Assembly (NCBI GenBank): GCA_903895695.1
Contig: CAITUY010000044.1
Span: 1-48,832 of the forward strand
Length of the DNA stretch: 48,832 nucleotides
Origin: an uncultured bacterium
GTDB taxonomy: Bacteria; Verrucomicrobiota; Kiritimatiellia; CAIKKV01; CAITUY01
Reading direction: 5' to 3'
Made by a program: the position numbers and the translations under genes
The notes under the pieces: model-generated
Seen by the model: only the letters and a program-made list of their open reading frames with translations
What the model was told of the DNA's origin: nothing
Databases searched by the model: none
In this document: in pieces, positions 30,490 to 39,633 of the stretch
How positions within the stretch are numbered: position 1 is the stretch's first letter
Layout: every line of letters starts with the position of its first letter

Positions 30490-32652
30490 ATGCGCCCGGA
30501 CGAGCCACCACTGAACGCGCGGATGGGAGCCGCCGCACCCACAAACAAACGAACTTCCCCCACCATCGTCCGTCGCACCGTCTTTCTCGCGCTCTTCCTT
30601 CTCATCTACGGAACCGGAATCCTTCTGTTCGCCGACTTCCTATGGCGGACCGGTCTTTACGGGCTGAAGTACGGCTTGCTGGTGCTGCAGGCGCTGCTCT
30701 TCCTGCCGATCACCTACGTCTTCTGCACCGTCCTGTTTGGCTTCCTCGCCGTGCGCCGGGGGTGGCTTGCCCCACCCCCGCCCGCGCCCGCCGCCGAGAC
30801 GGCCGCGCCGCACCCAATGCCGCCCACCGCCGTGGTGTTCCCCATCCACGACGAGGAGGCGGCCAGCGTCATGGCACGCGTCGAGGCCACGTGGCGCTCG
30901 CTGGAGCGCACCGGCCGGGAAGCGGCCTTCCATGTATTCGTCCTCAGCGACTCGCTCAACCCCGAACGGTGGATCGAGGAGGAGATCGCCTGGTTCCACG
31001 TGGCGCGCCGCACGCGCGCTTTCGGGCACGTGCACTACCGTCACCGGCCCTGCAACGAAGGCCTGAAGGCCGGCAACTTGTCCGACTTCCTGGAGCACTG
31101 GGGCCCCAGCTACACTTACATGATCGTGCTCGATGCCGACAGCCTGATGAGCGGCGCGCGGATGGTGAACCTGGTGCAGCGCATGGAGGCCGAACCGCGC
31201 GTCGGAATCCTGCAAACCATCCCGGGCGCCGTGCGGGCCCGCAGCCTGTACGCCCGCATGCAGCAATTCTTCATCCGGATGTACAGCCGCCTGTTCATGG
31301 CGGGAATGGATTTCTGGCAGGACGTCGACGCCAACTATTTCGGCCACAACGCCATCATCCGCGTGCACCCTTTCATGGCCAACTGCCGTCTGCCGCGCCT
31401 GCCGTGGCGCGAACCCCTGGGCGGGCAGATCTACAGCCACGATTTCGTCGAGGCCGCCCTCATGCGCCGGGCCGGGTGGGAGGTGCGCGTCGCGCACGAA
31501 CTCGAGGGCAGCTATGAGGAGGAACCCGCCAACGTGCTGGAAAGCCTGCGGCGGCACCGCCGGTGGTGCCAGGGCAGCCTGCAGCATTCCTGGCTGCTGT
31601 TCAGCCGTGACCTGCCGCTGGCCAGTCGATGCAATTTCCTGCTGGGCATTCTGGCCTACACCGGCTCGCTGCTGTGGCTGGCGTTCATGCTATTCAGTAC
31701 CTTGGTCATGGTGCAGTTCGCGCGCTCGGGCCTGTCGCTCATCACCACCTCCGGGTTCATGCCCCTGGCCGGGCTGTCGCTCCAAACCCATGGCGCACTG
31801 CTGTTTGGTTTCTGCCTTTTCCTGCTGTTCGCGCCCAAGTTCCTCTGTCTGGCCGACGTGCTCCTCGATGCGCCCCGCCGCCGCGCGTTCGGCGGCGGCC
31901 GGAACGCCGCGGCCGGCGTGGTCCTCGAATCGCTCTTTTCCTTCCTGACGGCCCCCATGGCCATGCTATGGCACTCCTACTTCGTTCTCTCGCTCACGTT
32001 TGGCAAAGGCGTTATCTGGACCGGACAGAACCGCGCGCCTGAGCAGCGTCTCGGGTGGCGTACCGCCGGCCGCAGCCATGGCTGGATGACCGTTGTGGGC
32101 CTGGCCTGGGGCCTGGTGGTCATGGCCGCGGACCCGGATGCGGTCTACTGGATGCTGCCGGTGCTGGGACCCTGGCTCCTGTCGATCCCGCTCAACGTGC
32201 TTTTTTCCTCGATCGCGATCGGCGGCCGCCTCGAGCAGGCAGGCTTGCTGCTGACGCCGGAGGAACGGGAACCACCCCGGGAGCTACTCGACTTCTCCGA
32301 AGCCGAAAACCGGCTTCGCGCGCGGCTGGAGCCGATTGCCGGCGCGGCCCTCCGCCAAGCCATCGTGGACCCCTGCGTCAATGCGTTGCACGGGGAGTTA
32401 CAGCTCCAGCCGTACACCGACGAAGTGCGCGACCGGGACGCCGGCTGGCAGCTCGCGCAGCGACTGCTGCACGAGGGTCAGACGGCTCTGAGCCGCGCGC
32501 AGACGTTCGCGCTCCTCCTCGATGGCGTCGCCTGCCGGCGCGCCCATCTTCAGCTCTGGCATGCCGCCGATGCCGACCTGGCGCCCGAGTGGCAGGCGGC
32601 CGTCGCGGCTTACGCCCCGAGCCACAAACCGGCACTGCTGGGGGAAACCTGA
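30490..32652 (+). CDS. opgH: Glucans biosynthesis glucosyltransferase OpgH/MdoH
   Basis: The 720-residue inner-membrane GT2 enzyme builds the glucan backbone from UDP-glucose and feeds it across the membrane. Two helices open the protein (about 29-50 and 57-85). The catalytic loop follows with VLDADS (Asp215, Asp217), FFIRMYSRLFMAGMDFW, GHNAIIRV, SHDFVEAALMRRAGW (Asp318) and the acceptor motif RRHRRWCQGS (Arg358-Trp359). About five or six more helices follow to residue 570, then a cytoplasmic tail. The start is ATG 30490; the frame is open for 20 codons upstream, but that would overlap the preceding gene. E. coli OpgH has 847 residues; the missing part is at the N-terminus. The stop TGA overlaps the next start. 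Confidence 0.95.
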   Translation: MRPDEPPLNARMGAAAPTNKRTSPTIVRRTVFLALFLLIYGTGILLFADFLWRTGLYGLKYGLLVLQALLFLPITYVFCTVLFGFLAVRRGWLAPPPPAPAAETAAPHPMPPTAVVFPIHDEEAASVMARVEATWRSLERTGREAAFHVFVLSDSLNPERWIEEEIAWFHVARRTRAFGHVHYRHRPCNEGLKAGNLSDFLEHWGPSYTYMIVLDADSLMSGARMVNLVQRMEAEPRVGILQTIPGAVRARSLYARMQQFFIRMYSRLFMAGMDFWQDVDANYFGHNAIIRVHPFMANCRLPRLPWREPLGGQIYSHDFVEAALMRRAGWEVRVAHELEGSYEEEPANVLESLRRHRRWCQGSLQHSWLLFSRDLPLASRCNFLLGILAYTGSLLWLAFMLFSTLVMVQFARSGLSLITTSGFMPLAGLSLQTHGALLFGFCLFLLFAPKFLCLADVLLDAPRRRAFGGGRNAAAGVVLESLFSFLTAPMAMLWHSYFVLSLTFGKGVIWTGQNRAPEQRLGWRTAGRSHGWMTVVGLAWGLVVMAADPDAVYWMLPVLGPWLLSIPLNVLFSSIAIGGRLEQAGLLLTPEEREPPRELLDFSEAENRLRARLEPIAGAALRQAIVDPCVNALHGELQLQPYTDEVRDRDAGWQLAQRLLHEGQTALSRAQTFALLLDGVACRRAHLQLWHAADADLAPEWQAAVAAYAPSHKPALLGET

Positions 32653-33917
32653 AAAAGCTGGGGGCATGCCTGCTGCCGGTAATGCTGTGCGCCCTCGCGG
32701 GTTGCGGCCGCGTGCAAGACGGCAGAACGGTCCTCCGCGTGGCGGATTGGAACGGTCCCGCGGCGGACCCCGCCTTCGCGACAAGCGACCGGGCCATCCG
32801 CGCTGACTTCGAACGCCGGCATCCCGGCGTGCGCGTCGAGGTCGAGAGCATCCCTGGCCCCGGCCAATACGTGCCCAAACTCATCATGACCTATGTGGCC
32901 GGCATACCGCCGGACGTCATCACCCTTGAAGCGGACTCGGCGGCGGTGTTCATTGACCACGGCCTGCTTGAGGATCTCGCGCCGTTGATCCGGGGCGACT
33001 CGGCATTCGAACTGGCCGGCTACTTCACCAATGTTGTCGACATGGCGCGGCGAGACGACCGGCTCTACGCGGTCCCCCTGGATTTCACGCCGATCGTAAT
33101 CCTCTACAACAAACGCATCTTCGACGAAGCCGGCGTCGCGTATCCGCGGTCGGGCTGGACGCGGGCTGAATTCCTGGAAACGGCGCTGGCGCTGACCCGC
33201 GGCCGGGCGGGCGGAGGGGCAGCCGCCCGCTACGGCCTGACCTTCAGTCCCGAGATGCCGCTGTGGCTGCCCTGGATATGGGCGGGAGGCAGCGACGTGC
33301 TCAGTCCGGACGGCCGCCATGCGGCCGGCTATTTCAACAGCCCGGCCACCGTGGAAAGCATTCGGTTCCTCGTGGATCTCGTGCGCACCCGACAGGTGGC
33401 GCCGCGCCTGTCGGCAACCGCCGTGGCAGGCCGCGATCTGTTCCGGGCCGGCGAGGCCGCCATGACCCTCACCGGACACTGGTCGCTGATCGAATACCGT
33501 GCCGATCGGATGGAGCTTGGGGTCGCGGATGTCCCGGTCCGGGACTCGGCCCCAGCCACGGTGATCTACGCGGCAGGCCTCGCCATCTCACGCGCCAGCA
33601 GGCAGCGAGCGCTTGCCTGGGAGTACCTGAAGTACATGACCAGCGCGGATGTGCAGCGCCAAAGGGTCGCCTGCGGGTTGGCGATCTCCGCCAATATCGA
33701 GGTAGCCCGGTCACGCGAGGGCGATGGGCTTGAGCTGCAATTCGCGGCGGCCATCCCCCACGCGCGCGCCCCTTGGGGCGCCCGGGTCGGGCGGTACGCG
33801 ATGATCGAAGACTTGGGCCGCGAACTGATGGAGGACCTGCTCGGCAGTGACCTGCCGGTGGAGCCAACCGTCTCCCGCACCGCTGAGTTGATGGAAGCCG
33901 TGCTGAGGCAGCCATGA
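32649..33917 (+). CDS. Sugar ABC transporter substrate-binding lipoprotein, probable CTG start
   Basis: The mature protein is a family-1-type extracellular solute-binding protein. Its phrases include VLRVADWNGPAADPAF, RHPGVRVEVESIPGPGQYVPKLIMTY, GIPPDVITLEAD, DFTPIVILYNKRIFDEAG and RASRQRALAWEYLKYM. The only start that gives a proper lipoprotein signal is CTG at 32649: M/L-K-K-L ... LCALAGC, with Cys19. It overlaps the opgH stop as CTGA, has GGGGGA just upstream as ribosome binding site, and gives 422 residues. The first ATG (32682) would leave a signal too short to work. It should bind a sugar or oligosaccharide in the periplasm for the permeases that follow. Confidence 0.85.
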   Translation: MKKLGACLLPVMLCALAGCGRVQDGRTVLRVADWNGPAADPAFATSDRAIRADFERRHPGVRVEVESIPGPGQYVPKLIMTYVAGIPPDVITLEADSAAVFIDHGLLEDLAPLIRGDSAFELAGYFTNVVDMARRDDRLYAVPLDFTPIVILYNKRIFDEAGVAYPRSGWTRAEFLETALALTRGRAGGGAAARYGLTFSPEMPLWLPWIWAGGSDVLSPDGRHAAGYFNSPATVESIRFLVDLVRTRQVAPRLSATAVAGRDLFRAGEAAMTLTGHWSLIEYRADRMELGVADVPVRDSAPATVIYAAGLAISRASRQRALAWEYLKYMTSADVQRQRVACGLAISANIEVARSREGDGLELQFAAAIPHARAPWGARVGRYAMIEDLGRELMEDLLGSDLPVEPTVSRTAELMEAVLRQP

Positions 33918-34795
33918 AGCAGCGCTATGTCAGCCGGCAGGCCTGGGCCTTCCTGACGCCCGCCACCTTCTACGTTGCGGCGTTCAGCCTGTGCCCCATG
34001 ATCGTGGCCGCGTGGCTGAGCCTCCATGACTGGCATCTGCTGCAGGACTCACGCCCGTTCGTGGGTCTGGCCAACTACCGGGCCGCCTTCGCGGATCCTT
34101 TCTTCCGCAACGCCCTTTTCAACAGCATTGTCTTCACGGTCTTCAGCGTCCCCCTCGGCGTGGCGCTGGCGTTGGCGGCGGCCGTGCTGGCAAACCAGCG
34201 CCTCCGGGGGATCGCCGTCTTCCGCACCCTCTTCTATATTCCGTCGGTCACTTCGGGTGTCGCGATGGCCATGGTGTGGCTCTGGGTCTTCATGCCCAAC
34301 CAGGGATTGATCAACCAGTGCCTGCGCTGGTGCGGCGGATCAGGGGACACCGACTTCCTGGGCGACACCCGCTGGGCCATGGCGGCATTGATCGTGATGA
34401 GCGCGGTGATGGGACTGGGTCCCCGCATGGTGATCTTCCTGGCAGGACTCCAGTCCGTCCCCGAGAACCTGTGCGAAGCGGCCGAGGTGGACGGCTGCAA
34501 TGCGTGGCAGCGCTTCCGCCATGTCACGCTGCCGACGCTGGCGCCCACGACATTCTTCGTGTTCGTAACGTCCACGATCTCCGCCCTGCAGATGTTCACG
34601 CCGGTCTATATCATGACGCAGGGAGGGCCGCGACGAACTACCGACGTCGTCGCTTACCACATCTATCAGGAAGCGTGGCACAGGCTGAATATCGGGATGG
34701 CCAGCGCGCAATCCTATGTGCTCCTGGCCGCCACGCTGTTGATGGCGACGATCCAGTTCACGTTCATGCGGCGGCAGGAGTCCGTATTGGAATAG
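33914..34795 (+). CDS. Sugar ABC transporter permease (MalF/UgpA type)
   Basis: The 293-residue protein has six membrane helices and the EAA loop (EAAEVDGCNAWQRFRHVTLPTLAP, near residue 195), which contacts the transport ATPase. Its start overlaps the stop of the binding-protein gene as ATGA, so translation is coupled. It is the first half of the channel for the sugar delivered by that lipoprotein. Family MalF/UgpA (carbohydrate importer CUT1). No ATPase gene lies in the operon, so an ATPase shared with other importers and encoded elsewhere is expected. Confidence 0.93.
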   Translation: MKQRYVSRQAWAFLTPATFYVAAFSLCPMIVAAWLSLHDWHLLQDSRPFVGLANYRAAFADPFFRNALFNSIVFTVFSVPLGVALALAAAVLANQRLRGIAVFRTLFYIPSVTSGVAMAMVWLWVFMPNQGLINQCLRWCGGSGDTDFLGDTRWAMAALIVMSAVMGLGPRMVIFLAGLQSVPENLCEAAEVDGCNAWQRFRHVTLPTLAPTTFFVFVTSTISALQMFTPVYIMTQGGPRRTTDVVAYHIYQEAWHRLNIGMASAQSYVLLAATLLMATIQFTFMRRQESVLE

Positions 34796-34799
34796 GGCC

Positions 34800-35636
34800 A
34801 TGCGCATGCTTCGAAAAGTCGGATGGTACGCGCTGCTGATGTTGCTGGCGCTCGCGACAACCGGGCCGCTCGTCTGGATGGTGTTCACGTCACTGCATCC
34901 GCCGCTTTCGCCCCTGCCGACGCCCGGCCAGTTGTTCACGCCCAGCCGATGGGCGTTCGATAACTACGCGTATGTACTGACCTTCACCGGCATCCCGGTG
35001 GCACGCTACTTCCTTAATAGCCTCGTCGTGACGGCCGCGGTGGTGGCCCTGCAGCTCGCCCTCTGTTCCACGGCGGCATACGCGCTCGCTCGGCTGTCGT
35101 TCGCGGGGCGGCAAGCCGTATTCGCTGCGTTCATGCTTACGATGATGCTCCCGGCTACAGTCATGGTCGTGCCGCTGTTCTTCATGGTGCACGAACTCGG
35201 CTGGCTGAATACCTACGCAGGGTTGATCGTGCCGTATCCGTACCTGAGTACCGCGTTTGGCACGTTTTTGCTGCGGCAATTCTTCCTTACGCTTCCGCGC
35301 AGTCTGGACGAAGCGGCGCGACTCGACGGAGCCTCGGAGCTCCAAGTGTTCTGGCACGTCATCCTGCCGTCCTCGAAGCCGGCGCTCGCCACGCTGGGGG
35401 CGTTCGCCTTCATCTGGACCTGGACCGACTTCTACTGGCCCATGCTCGCCACCAGCACCACGGATATGCGCACGCTCGAAGTAGGCCTCTCGATCTTTAA
35501 GGACGCGTATGGCGGGACGAACTGGCCCCTGCAGATGACCGCCGCCGTGATCGTAACGGTGCCGGCACTGGCGGTGTTCCTGGCCCTGCAGCGTTACTTT
35601 GTGCGTGGCGTCGTGCTGAGCGGGATCAAGGGCTAG
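34800..35636 (+). CDS. Sugar ABC transporter permease (MalG/UgpE type)
   Basis: The 278-residue protein has six helices, a short periplasmic loop after the first, and the EAA motif EAARLDGASELQVFWHVILP near residue 178. It is the partner permease of the preceding gene, 4 bp downstream. Its C-terminal end RYFVRGVVLSGIKG is typical of MalG-type (CUT1) permeases. It closes the tightly packed opgG-opgH-importer unit; the next gene comes after 125 bp. Confidence 0.93.
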   Translation: MRMLRKVGWYALLMLLALATTGPLVWMVFTSLHPPLSPLPTPGQLFTPSRWAFDNYAYVLTFTGIPVARYFLNSLVVTAAVVALQLALCSTAAYALARLSFAGRQAVFAAFMLTMMLPATVMVVPLFFMVHELGWLNTYAGLIVPYPYLSTAFGTFLLRQFFLTLPRSLDEAARLDGASELQVFWHVILPSSKPALATLGAFAFIWTWTDFYWPMLATSTTDMRTLEVGLSIFKDAYGGTNWPLQMTAAVIVTVPALAVFLALQRYFVRGVVLSGIKG

Positions 35637-35761
35637 GTTCTCAACGTCAGGAATAATGCCCCCGAATCCAATACTTACCCCGATGGCTGACAACACGAGG
35701 ACATGCGAGAACACGAACCGACGCTAGGCGCAGAACCGTAACTAAGAACAAGGAGTCCGGC

Positions 35762-36967
35762 ATGAGAATCTGCATGACGCATTACGCATTCTATCCGACC
35801 ACGGGTGGTGTCGAGTCACACCTGCTGGACCTGTGCAAAGGACTCCAGAAGCAGGGACACGAGGTCTACGTATTGGTCGGCTCCATGCGCGGCCGGCCGG
35901 CCCACGAGACGCTCGACGGCATCGATATCACGCGGGCAGACCTGATGAACCCCGAGTGGATCCGCGACGAGAAAGCCAAGAAGGATATCGCGGCCGACGA
36001 GGAGGATACCACCCTGGTCGCCGCGATTCGCGAGATGTACGAGAAGTTCATCGCCGAGCACAAGATCGACGTGGTGCACGGGCACAACTTCCACCATTTC
36101 GTTCCCGAACACGCCCTGGCGCTGACCGAGTTGTGGGAAAAGGGCATGCCCAACGTGCTGACCGTGCACGAAGTGTGGAGCGAGTTCATCTGCGAAGACC
36201 TGCTGCGCCGCGCCAAGTGGGACACGATCATCACATTCTGCAAACACGTCACCAAGGGAATCCAGGAGCAGGCCCCACAGCTCGACAACATCGAGGTGAT
36301 CTACCCCGGCATCGACGTGAACCTCTTCTCGCCCGAAAACGTGAACTCCAAGTGGTCGGACACCCTGCAACTCAAGGGACACCGGGTCATCATGCACCCG
36401 GCCCGCATGCTGCCCTGGAAAGGCGTCATCTACAGTGTCAGGGCCATGCAGTACATCCGCAAGCGGTTCCCGGAGGCGATCCTGGTGGTCACCGACACGG
36501 AGGACATCGTGGATTGGATCCGCGAACTGCAGGGCTACAAGGACGAGGTCCTGCACCTGATCCGCTCCCTGGGTCTCTTCCAGAACGTCATCACGCAACC
36601 GTTCCCCTACCTGGAACTGCCGTGGGTCTACAACGCCTGCGACGTTGTGGTCTATCCCACGATCGGCGAGGAGCCCTTCGGACTGGTTCCGATCGAGGCC
36701 ATGGCCTGTGGCAAGCCCACGGTCGTGACGCCCAGCGGCGGCATGGTCGAATCGGTCGTGCCCAACGAGACGGGCTTCGTCGTGGAAAAACGCAATGCCA
36801 AGGAACTGGCCAACAAAGTCATCGAACTGCTGGCCAACCCGACGCTGGCGGCTGAAATGGGTCACAAAGGGCGCCAGCGCGCGGTGGAAGTGTTCTCGCT
36901 GGATCGCATGACCCGCGACACGGTGGCCGTGTACGAGCGGGCGATCCAGAAGCATAAAAAGAGTTAG
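35762..36967 (+). CDS. GT4-family glycosyltransferase
   Basis: The 401-residue enzyme has the GT-B fold layout. It has an N-terminal glycine loop (FYPTTGGVESHLLDL), HGHNFHHF in the acceptor domain, then the nucleotide-sugar domain with PARMLPWKGV and the E-x7-E motif (Glu304 and Glu312 in GEEPFGLVPIEAMACGKP). These mark a retaining GT4 transferase such as glycogen/sucrose-type synthases and lipopolysaccharide transferases. It has no signal or membrane segment, so it is cytoplasmic. AGGAGT is its ribosome binding site. Its position ahead of two alpha-glucoside phosphorylases suggests it makes an alpha-glucan or a small glucoside (inference). Confidence 0.88.
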   Translation: MRICMTHYAFYPTTGGVESHLLDLCKGLQKQGHEVYVLVGSMRGRPAHETLDGIDITRADLMNPEWIRDEKAKKDIAADEEDTTLVAAIREMYEKFIAEHKIDVVHGHNFHHFVPEHALALTELWEKGMPNVLTVHEVWSEFICEDLLRRAKWDTIITFCKHVTKGIQEQAPQLDNIEVIYPGIDVNLFSPENVNSKWSDTLQLKGHRVIMHPARMLPWKGVIYSVRAMQYIRKRFPEAILVVTDTEDIVDWIRELQGYKDEVLHLIRSLGLFQNVITQPFPYLELPWVYNACDVVVYPTIGEEPFGLVPIEAMACGKPTVVTPSGGMVESVVPNETGFVVEKRNAKELANKVIELLANPTLAAEMGHKGRQRAVEVFSLDRMTRDTVAVYERAIQKHKKS

Positions 36968-37005
36968 AGCATCCGGAATCGAAACGCAAACATTGGGAGC
37001 AACGC

Positions 37006-37515
37006 ATGAAAGCAATGAAGGTTGGGATTGTTTTGGCGGCAGGACTGCTGGCATTGGCCGTGGGCGCAAAGGCGGACGACAACAACCGACTGGGAGTGGG
37101 CGCCCACTACTGGACCACGGTCAAGAACATCGATGTCCACAATGTCGACCGACACGGCTTCTCGTGGATAGGCAGTTATCAATACTGGCCGTCATTGATC
37201 GGTATCGAGGCGGATGTCGAATGGCTGCAGGACGGTTTCGCCGGCGCGTCCCAGGACGTGTACGAGCCCCAGGCGTACCTGATCCTGGGCCGTACGCTGT
37301 ACGCCGCGGCCGGCATCGGCGGCTACTACTCCGACAGTAACTGGGGCGACAAGCCGTTCTACGCGTTCCGGGCGGGAGTGAATTTCGAAGTGCTCCCCCG
37401 GCTGTATCTCGATATCAACGCCGACTACCGTTTCGAGGACTGGTCAGGTCTCAAGGCATCGGACATCAACTCCGACACGATCACGGTCGGCGCGGCCGCG
37501 CGATTCGCCTTCTAG
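37006..37515 (+). CDS. Small outer-membrane beta-barrel-like protein
   Basis: The 169-residue product has a signal peptide (MKVGIVLAAGLLALAVGAKA). The mature part is made of alternating beta strands ending in VGAAARFAF, with the terminal Phe favoured by the outer-membrane assembly machinery. Strand count by eye is about eight, as in OmpA/OmpX-like small barrels (ALIGIEAD, LGRTLYAAAGIGGYYSD, YAFRAGVNFEVLPRLYLDINADYRFED). It lies 38 bp after the GT4 gene and 32 bp before the BON gene. The cargo, if any, is unknown; a structural role is as likely as a pore. Confidence 0.8.
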   Translation: MKAMKVGIVLAAGLLALAVGAKADDNNRLGVGAHYWTTVKNIDVHNVDRHGFSWIGSYQYWPSLIGIEADVEWLQDGFAGASQDVYEPQAYLILGRTLYAAAGIGGYYSDSNWGDKPFYAFRAGVNFEVLPRLYLDINADYRFEDWSGLKASDINSDTITVGAAARFAF

Positions 37516-37547
37516 TCTTGGCAAAATACACGAAAACGGAGAAGACG

Positions 37548-38321
37548 ATGAAAGCAAAATATATCCTGACGATCGCCCTGGCTTTAGGCGCCTTGATGAC
37601 GGGCCGCGGCCTGGCCGCCATGACGGAGACGGACGAACGCATCGCAGTCAGCTTCAAGAAGACCTACGTCTACCAGGAGTACCTGAAGGACGATGCCATC
37701 AGGCTGGCGTGCACGAATGGCTACGTCACGCTCACCGGGACTGTGGCCTTCGACTCCCACAAAGCGTTGGCCGGCGAGACAGCCGCGGGCTTGCCGGGCG
37801 TCAAGAACGTGGATAACCAACTCATCAGCAAAGCCGAGCGCGCCGCCGAGCACTCGGATGCGTGGATCCTGAACGACGTGAAGGTTGCCCTGCTGTTCCA
37901 TCACCAAGTGAGTGCCAGCAAGACCCAGGTCGAGGTTAAGGACGCTGTCGTAACGCTGAAGGGCGTGGCCGAGAATGAGGCCCAGAAGGAACTGACCGCC
38001 GAATACGCCAAGGACGTCGAAGGCGTCAAAGACGTGAGGAATGAGATGACCGTGGAAGCGCCCGCGCCCAGCGCCACGCAACGCATGGCCCAGGGAGTGG
38101 ACGACGCCTCCGTCACGGCCCAGGTGAAAGTGTCATTGATGTCACACCGCTCGACCAGCATCCGGCGCACCAAGGTCTCGACACAGAACGGCGTTGTCAC
38201 CGTGAGCGGCACGGCGATGAACGATGCCGAAAAAGCCCTCGTTACGAAGCTGGCCACGGATATCACGGGCGTCAAGGAAGTGATCAACACCATGACCGTC
38301 GAACAGCCCATGGGGAAGTAA
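37548..38321 (+). CDS. Periplasmic protein with three BON domains
   Basis: The start is ATG 37548, with GGAGAA as ribosome binding site; an in-frame TTG upstream is less likely. The product has 257 residues with a signal peptide (MKAKYILTIALALGALMTGRGLA). Three BON domains follow at about residues 30-95, 105-165 and 190-255. Each has the 'hydrophobic-G-x-V-x-L-x-G-x-V' strand (NGYVTLTGTV, DAVVTLKGVA, NGVVTVSGTA) and a 'GVKxVxNxhxV' end. BON proteins such as OsmY bind membranes or envelopes and are often induced by osmotic stress, which agrees with the neighbouring periplasmic-glucan genes. Confidence 0.9.
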   Translation: MKAKYILTIALALGALMTGRGLAAMTETDERIAVSFKKTYVYQEYLKDDAIRLACTNGYVTLTGTVAFDSHKALAGETAAGLPGVKNVDNQLISKAERAAEHSDAWILNDVKVALLFHHQVSASKTQVEVKDAVVTLKGVAENEAQKELTAEYAKDVEGVKDVRNEMTVEAPAPSATQRMAQGVDDASVTAQVKVSLMSHRSTSIRRTKVSTQNGVVTVSGTAMNDAEKALVTKLATDITGVKEVINTMTVEQPMGK

Positions 38322-38333
38322 GGAACGGGAACC

Positions 38334-39593
38334 ATGCCGGAACAGAACCCGCAGTCGGCCGAGCCGATTCATTCCTCCATTTCGCCGAAAGACTGGGGCC
38401 TCGCCCCTGCCGGCGACAGGAACTCGGAGGTGCTGACCCGGCTGCGGCTGGCCAAGGAAGACCTGGAGAACCGGGCGAAGAGCAACACCTTTCACTGGCT
38501 GCCGCGGCAGTTCAACGAGGAACTCGGCGCCTTCCAGGGTTACTATGACGCACGGACCCGCACGTTCGCCGCGCCCCAGAACGTCAACCTGATCGCGCCA
38601 TTCCAGTGCCTGGCTGCTTTTGATCGCTTTGGCAACGAGATGCTGCTGCAGATGGCGCGCCGGGCCGCCGACTGGCTGGAGACCAACCTGGTCGAAACCC
38701 ACCCCATGAGCCTGGTGCTGGGGGGCGTGCTCGACAATATCAAGCGCGACCAGTTGTGGACGAAATACACCGCGGACTACGTGCTCCTGAACGTCGGGTT
38801 GTGGGAACGGCTCAACAAGGAACTCTACCTGGCCCGGGCCACGCAGAGCAGCCGGTTCCTGCTGCAGGCCCAGAACCACGCCTTCTCGCCGAAGTACGAC
38901 CACTGGCACGAGCAGTGGATCCCCCAGGGATGGCAATCCTTCGGGCGCGTGATCGAGGCCCTGATCGCGCTGCGGGATGCGACCGGCGACGTGGTCTGGC
39001 TCGAACGAGCGCGTGCCTGGGGCAACCACGGGCGGAAACTGCAGGCGGAGAACGGCTGCTTCTATCTCATCAATGACACCTACTACAGCAGCGATATCGC
39101 CGCGGATGAAATCCGCGCCTTGATCCGGCTGCACACGCGGACGGAAAACCAACGCTTTCTTGAGAGCGGGCTCGCGTTTGCGGACTGGCACCTGACGCGT
39201 CAGTGGCCGTCCGGAGCGTGGCCGCTCAGCGAGGATCGCTGGGGCGTGCCCGTGACCGACTACCGCGGTCCGGGCGATATGCCCAACATCGCCATTGCAT
39301 TGCTGCTCGCGCACCGGGCGACCGGCGAAGCCAAGTATGCGGCCAGCGCCGTGCGCGCGCTGCGCTACTCGCTCTCCCAGCAGCAGGTGCCGGGACCGGA
39401 GGCGACGCATTACGCTGACGACCCCAACACGTATTGGGGTTTCTGGTCGTGGGATCCCGCCTACGACTACACGATGTCGGCCGACCAATCCACCCACCAC
39501 ACAAGGGCGTACTGGTTCTTCATCGATTACATGCTCTCCCTGCCCTCCGCGCAACTCGACGCGATTGAGAAGGAGGTAGGCCCCGGCAAGTGA
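38334..39593 (+). CDS. Cytoplasmic alpha/alpha-toroid protein, glycosidase-like
   Basis: The 419-residue product is almost all helical, with hairpins of the type found in six-hairpin glycosidases and epimerases (FQCLAAFDRFGNEMLLQMARRAADWL, GRVIEALIALRDATGDVVWLERARAWG, ALIRLHTRTENQRFLESGLAFADWHL). Aromatic and acidic residues cluster at loop ends (HWHEQWIPQGWQ, DTYYSSDIAADE, YWGFWSWDPAYDYTM), as in a sugar pocket. No signal peptide is present. AAGGAACGGG is the ribosome binding site, 12 bp after the BON gene. I cannot name the family. The context points to hydrolysis or isomerisation of an oligosaccharide. Confidence 0.7.
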   Translation: MPEQNPQSAEPIHSSISPKDWGLAPAGDRNSEVLTRLRLAKEDLENRAKSNTFHWLPRQFNEELGAFQGYYDARTRTFAAPQNVNLIAPFQCLAAFDRFGNEMLLQMARRAADWLETNLVETHPMSLVLGGVLDNIKRDQLWTKYTADYVLLNVGLWERLNKELYLARATQSSRFLLQAQNHAFSPKYDHWHEQWIPQGWQSFGRVIEALIALRDATGDVVWLERARAWGNHGRKLQAENGCFYLINDTYYSSDIAADEIRALIRLHTRTENQRFLESGLAFADWHLTRQWPSGAWPLSEDRWGVPVTDYRGPGDMPNIAIALLLAHRATGEAKYAASAVRALRYSLSQQQVPGPEATHYADDPNTYWGFWSWDPAYDYTMSADQSTHHTRAYWFFIDYMLSLPSAQLDAIEKEVGPGK

Positions 39594-39633
39594 AGGACCG
39601 GGTCGCCTATCGCTTCCGTTGACCGGAGGCACC

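Noticed and set aside
32055..32648. Upstream extension of the binding-protein frame through opgH
   Set aside because: It is an Arg/Pro-rich shadow of opgH; the lipoprotein signal begins only at 32649.
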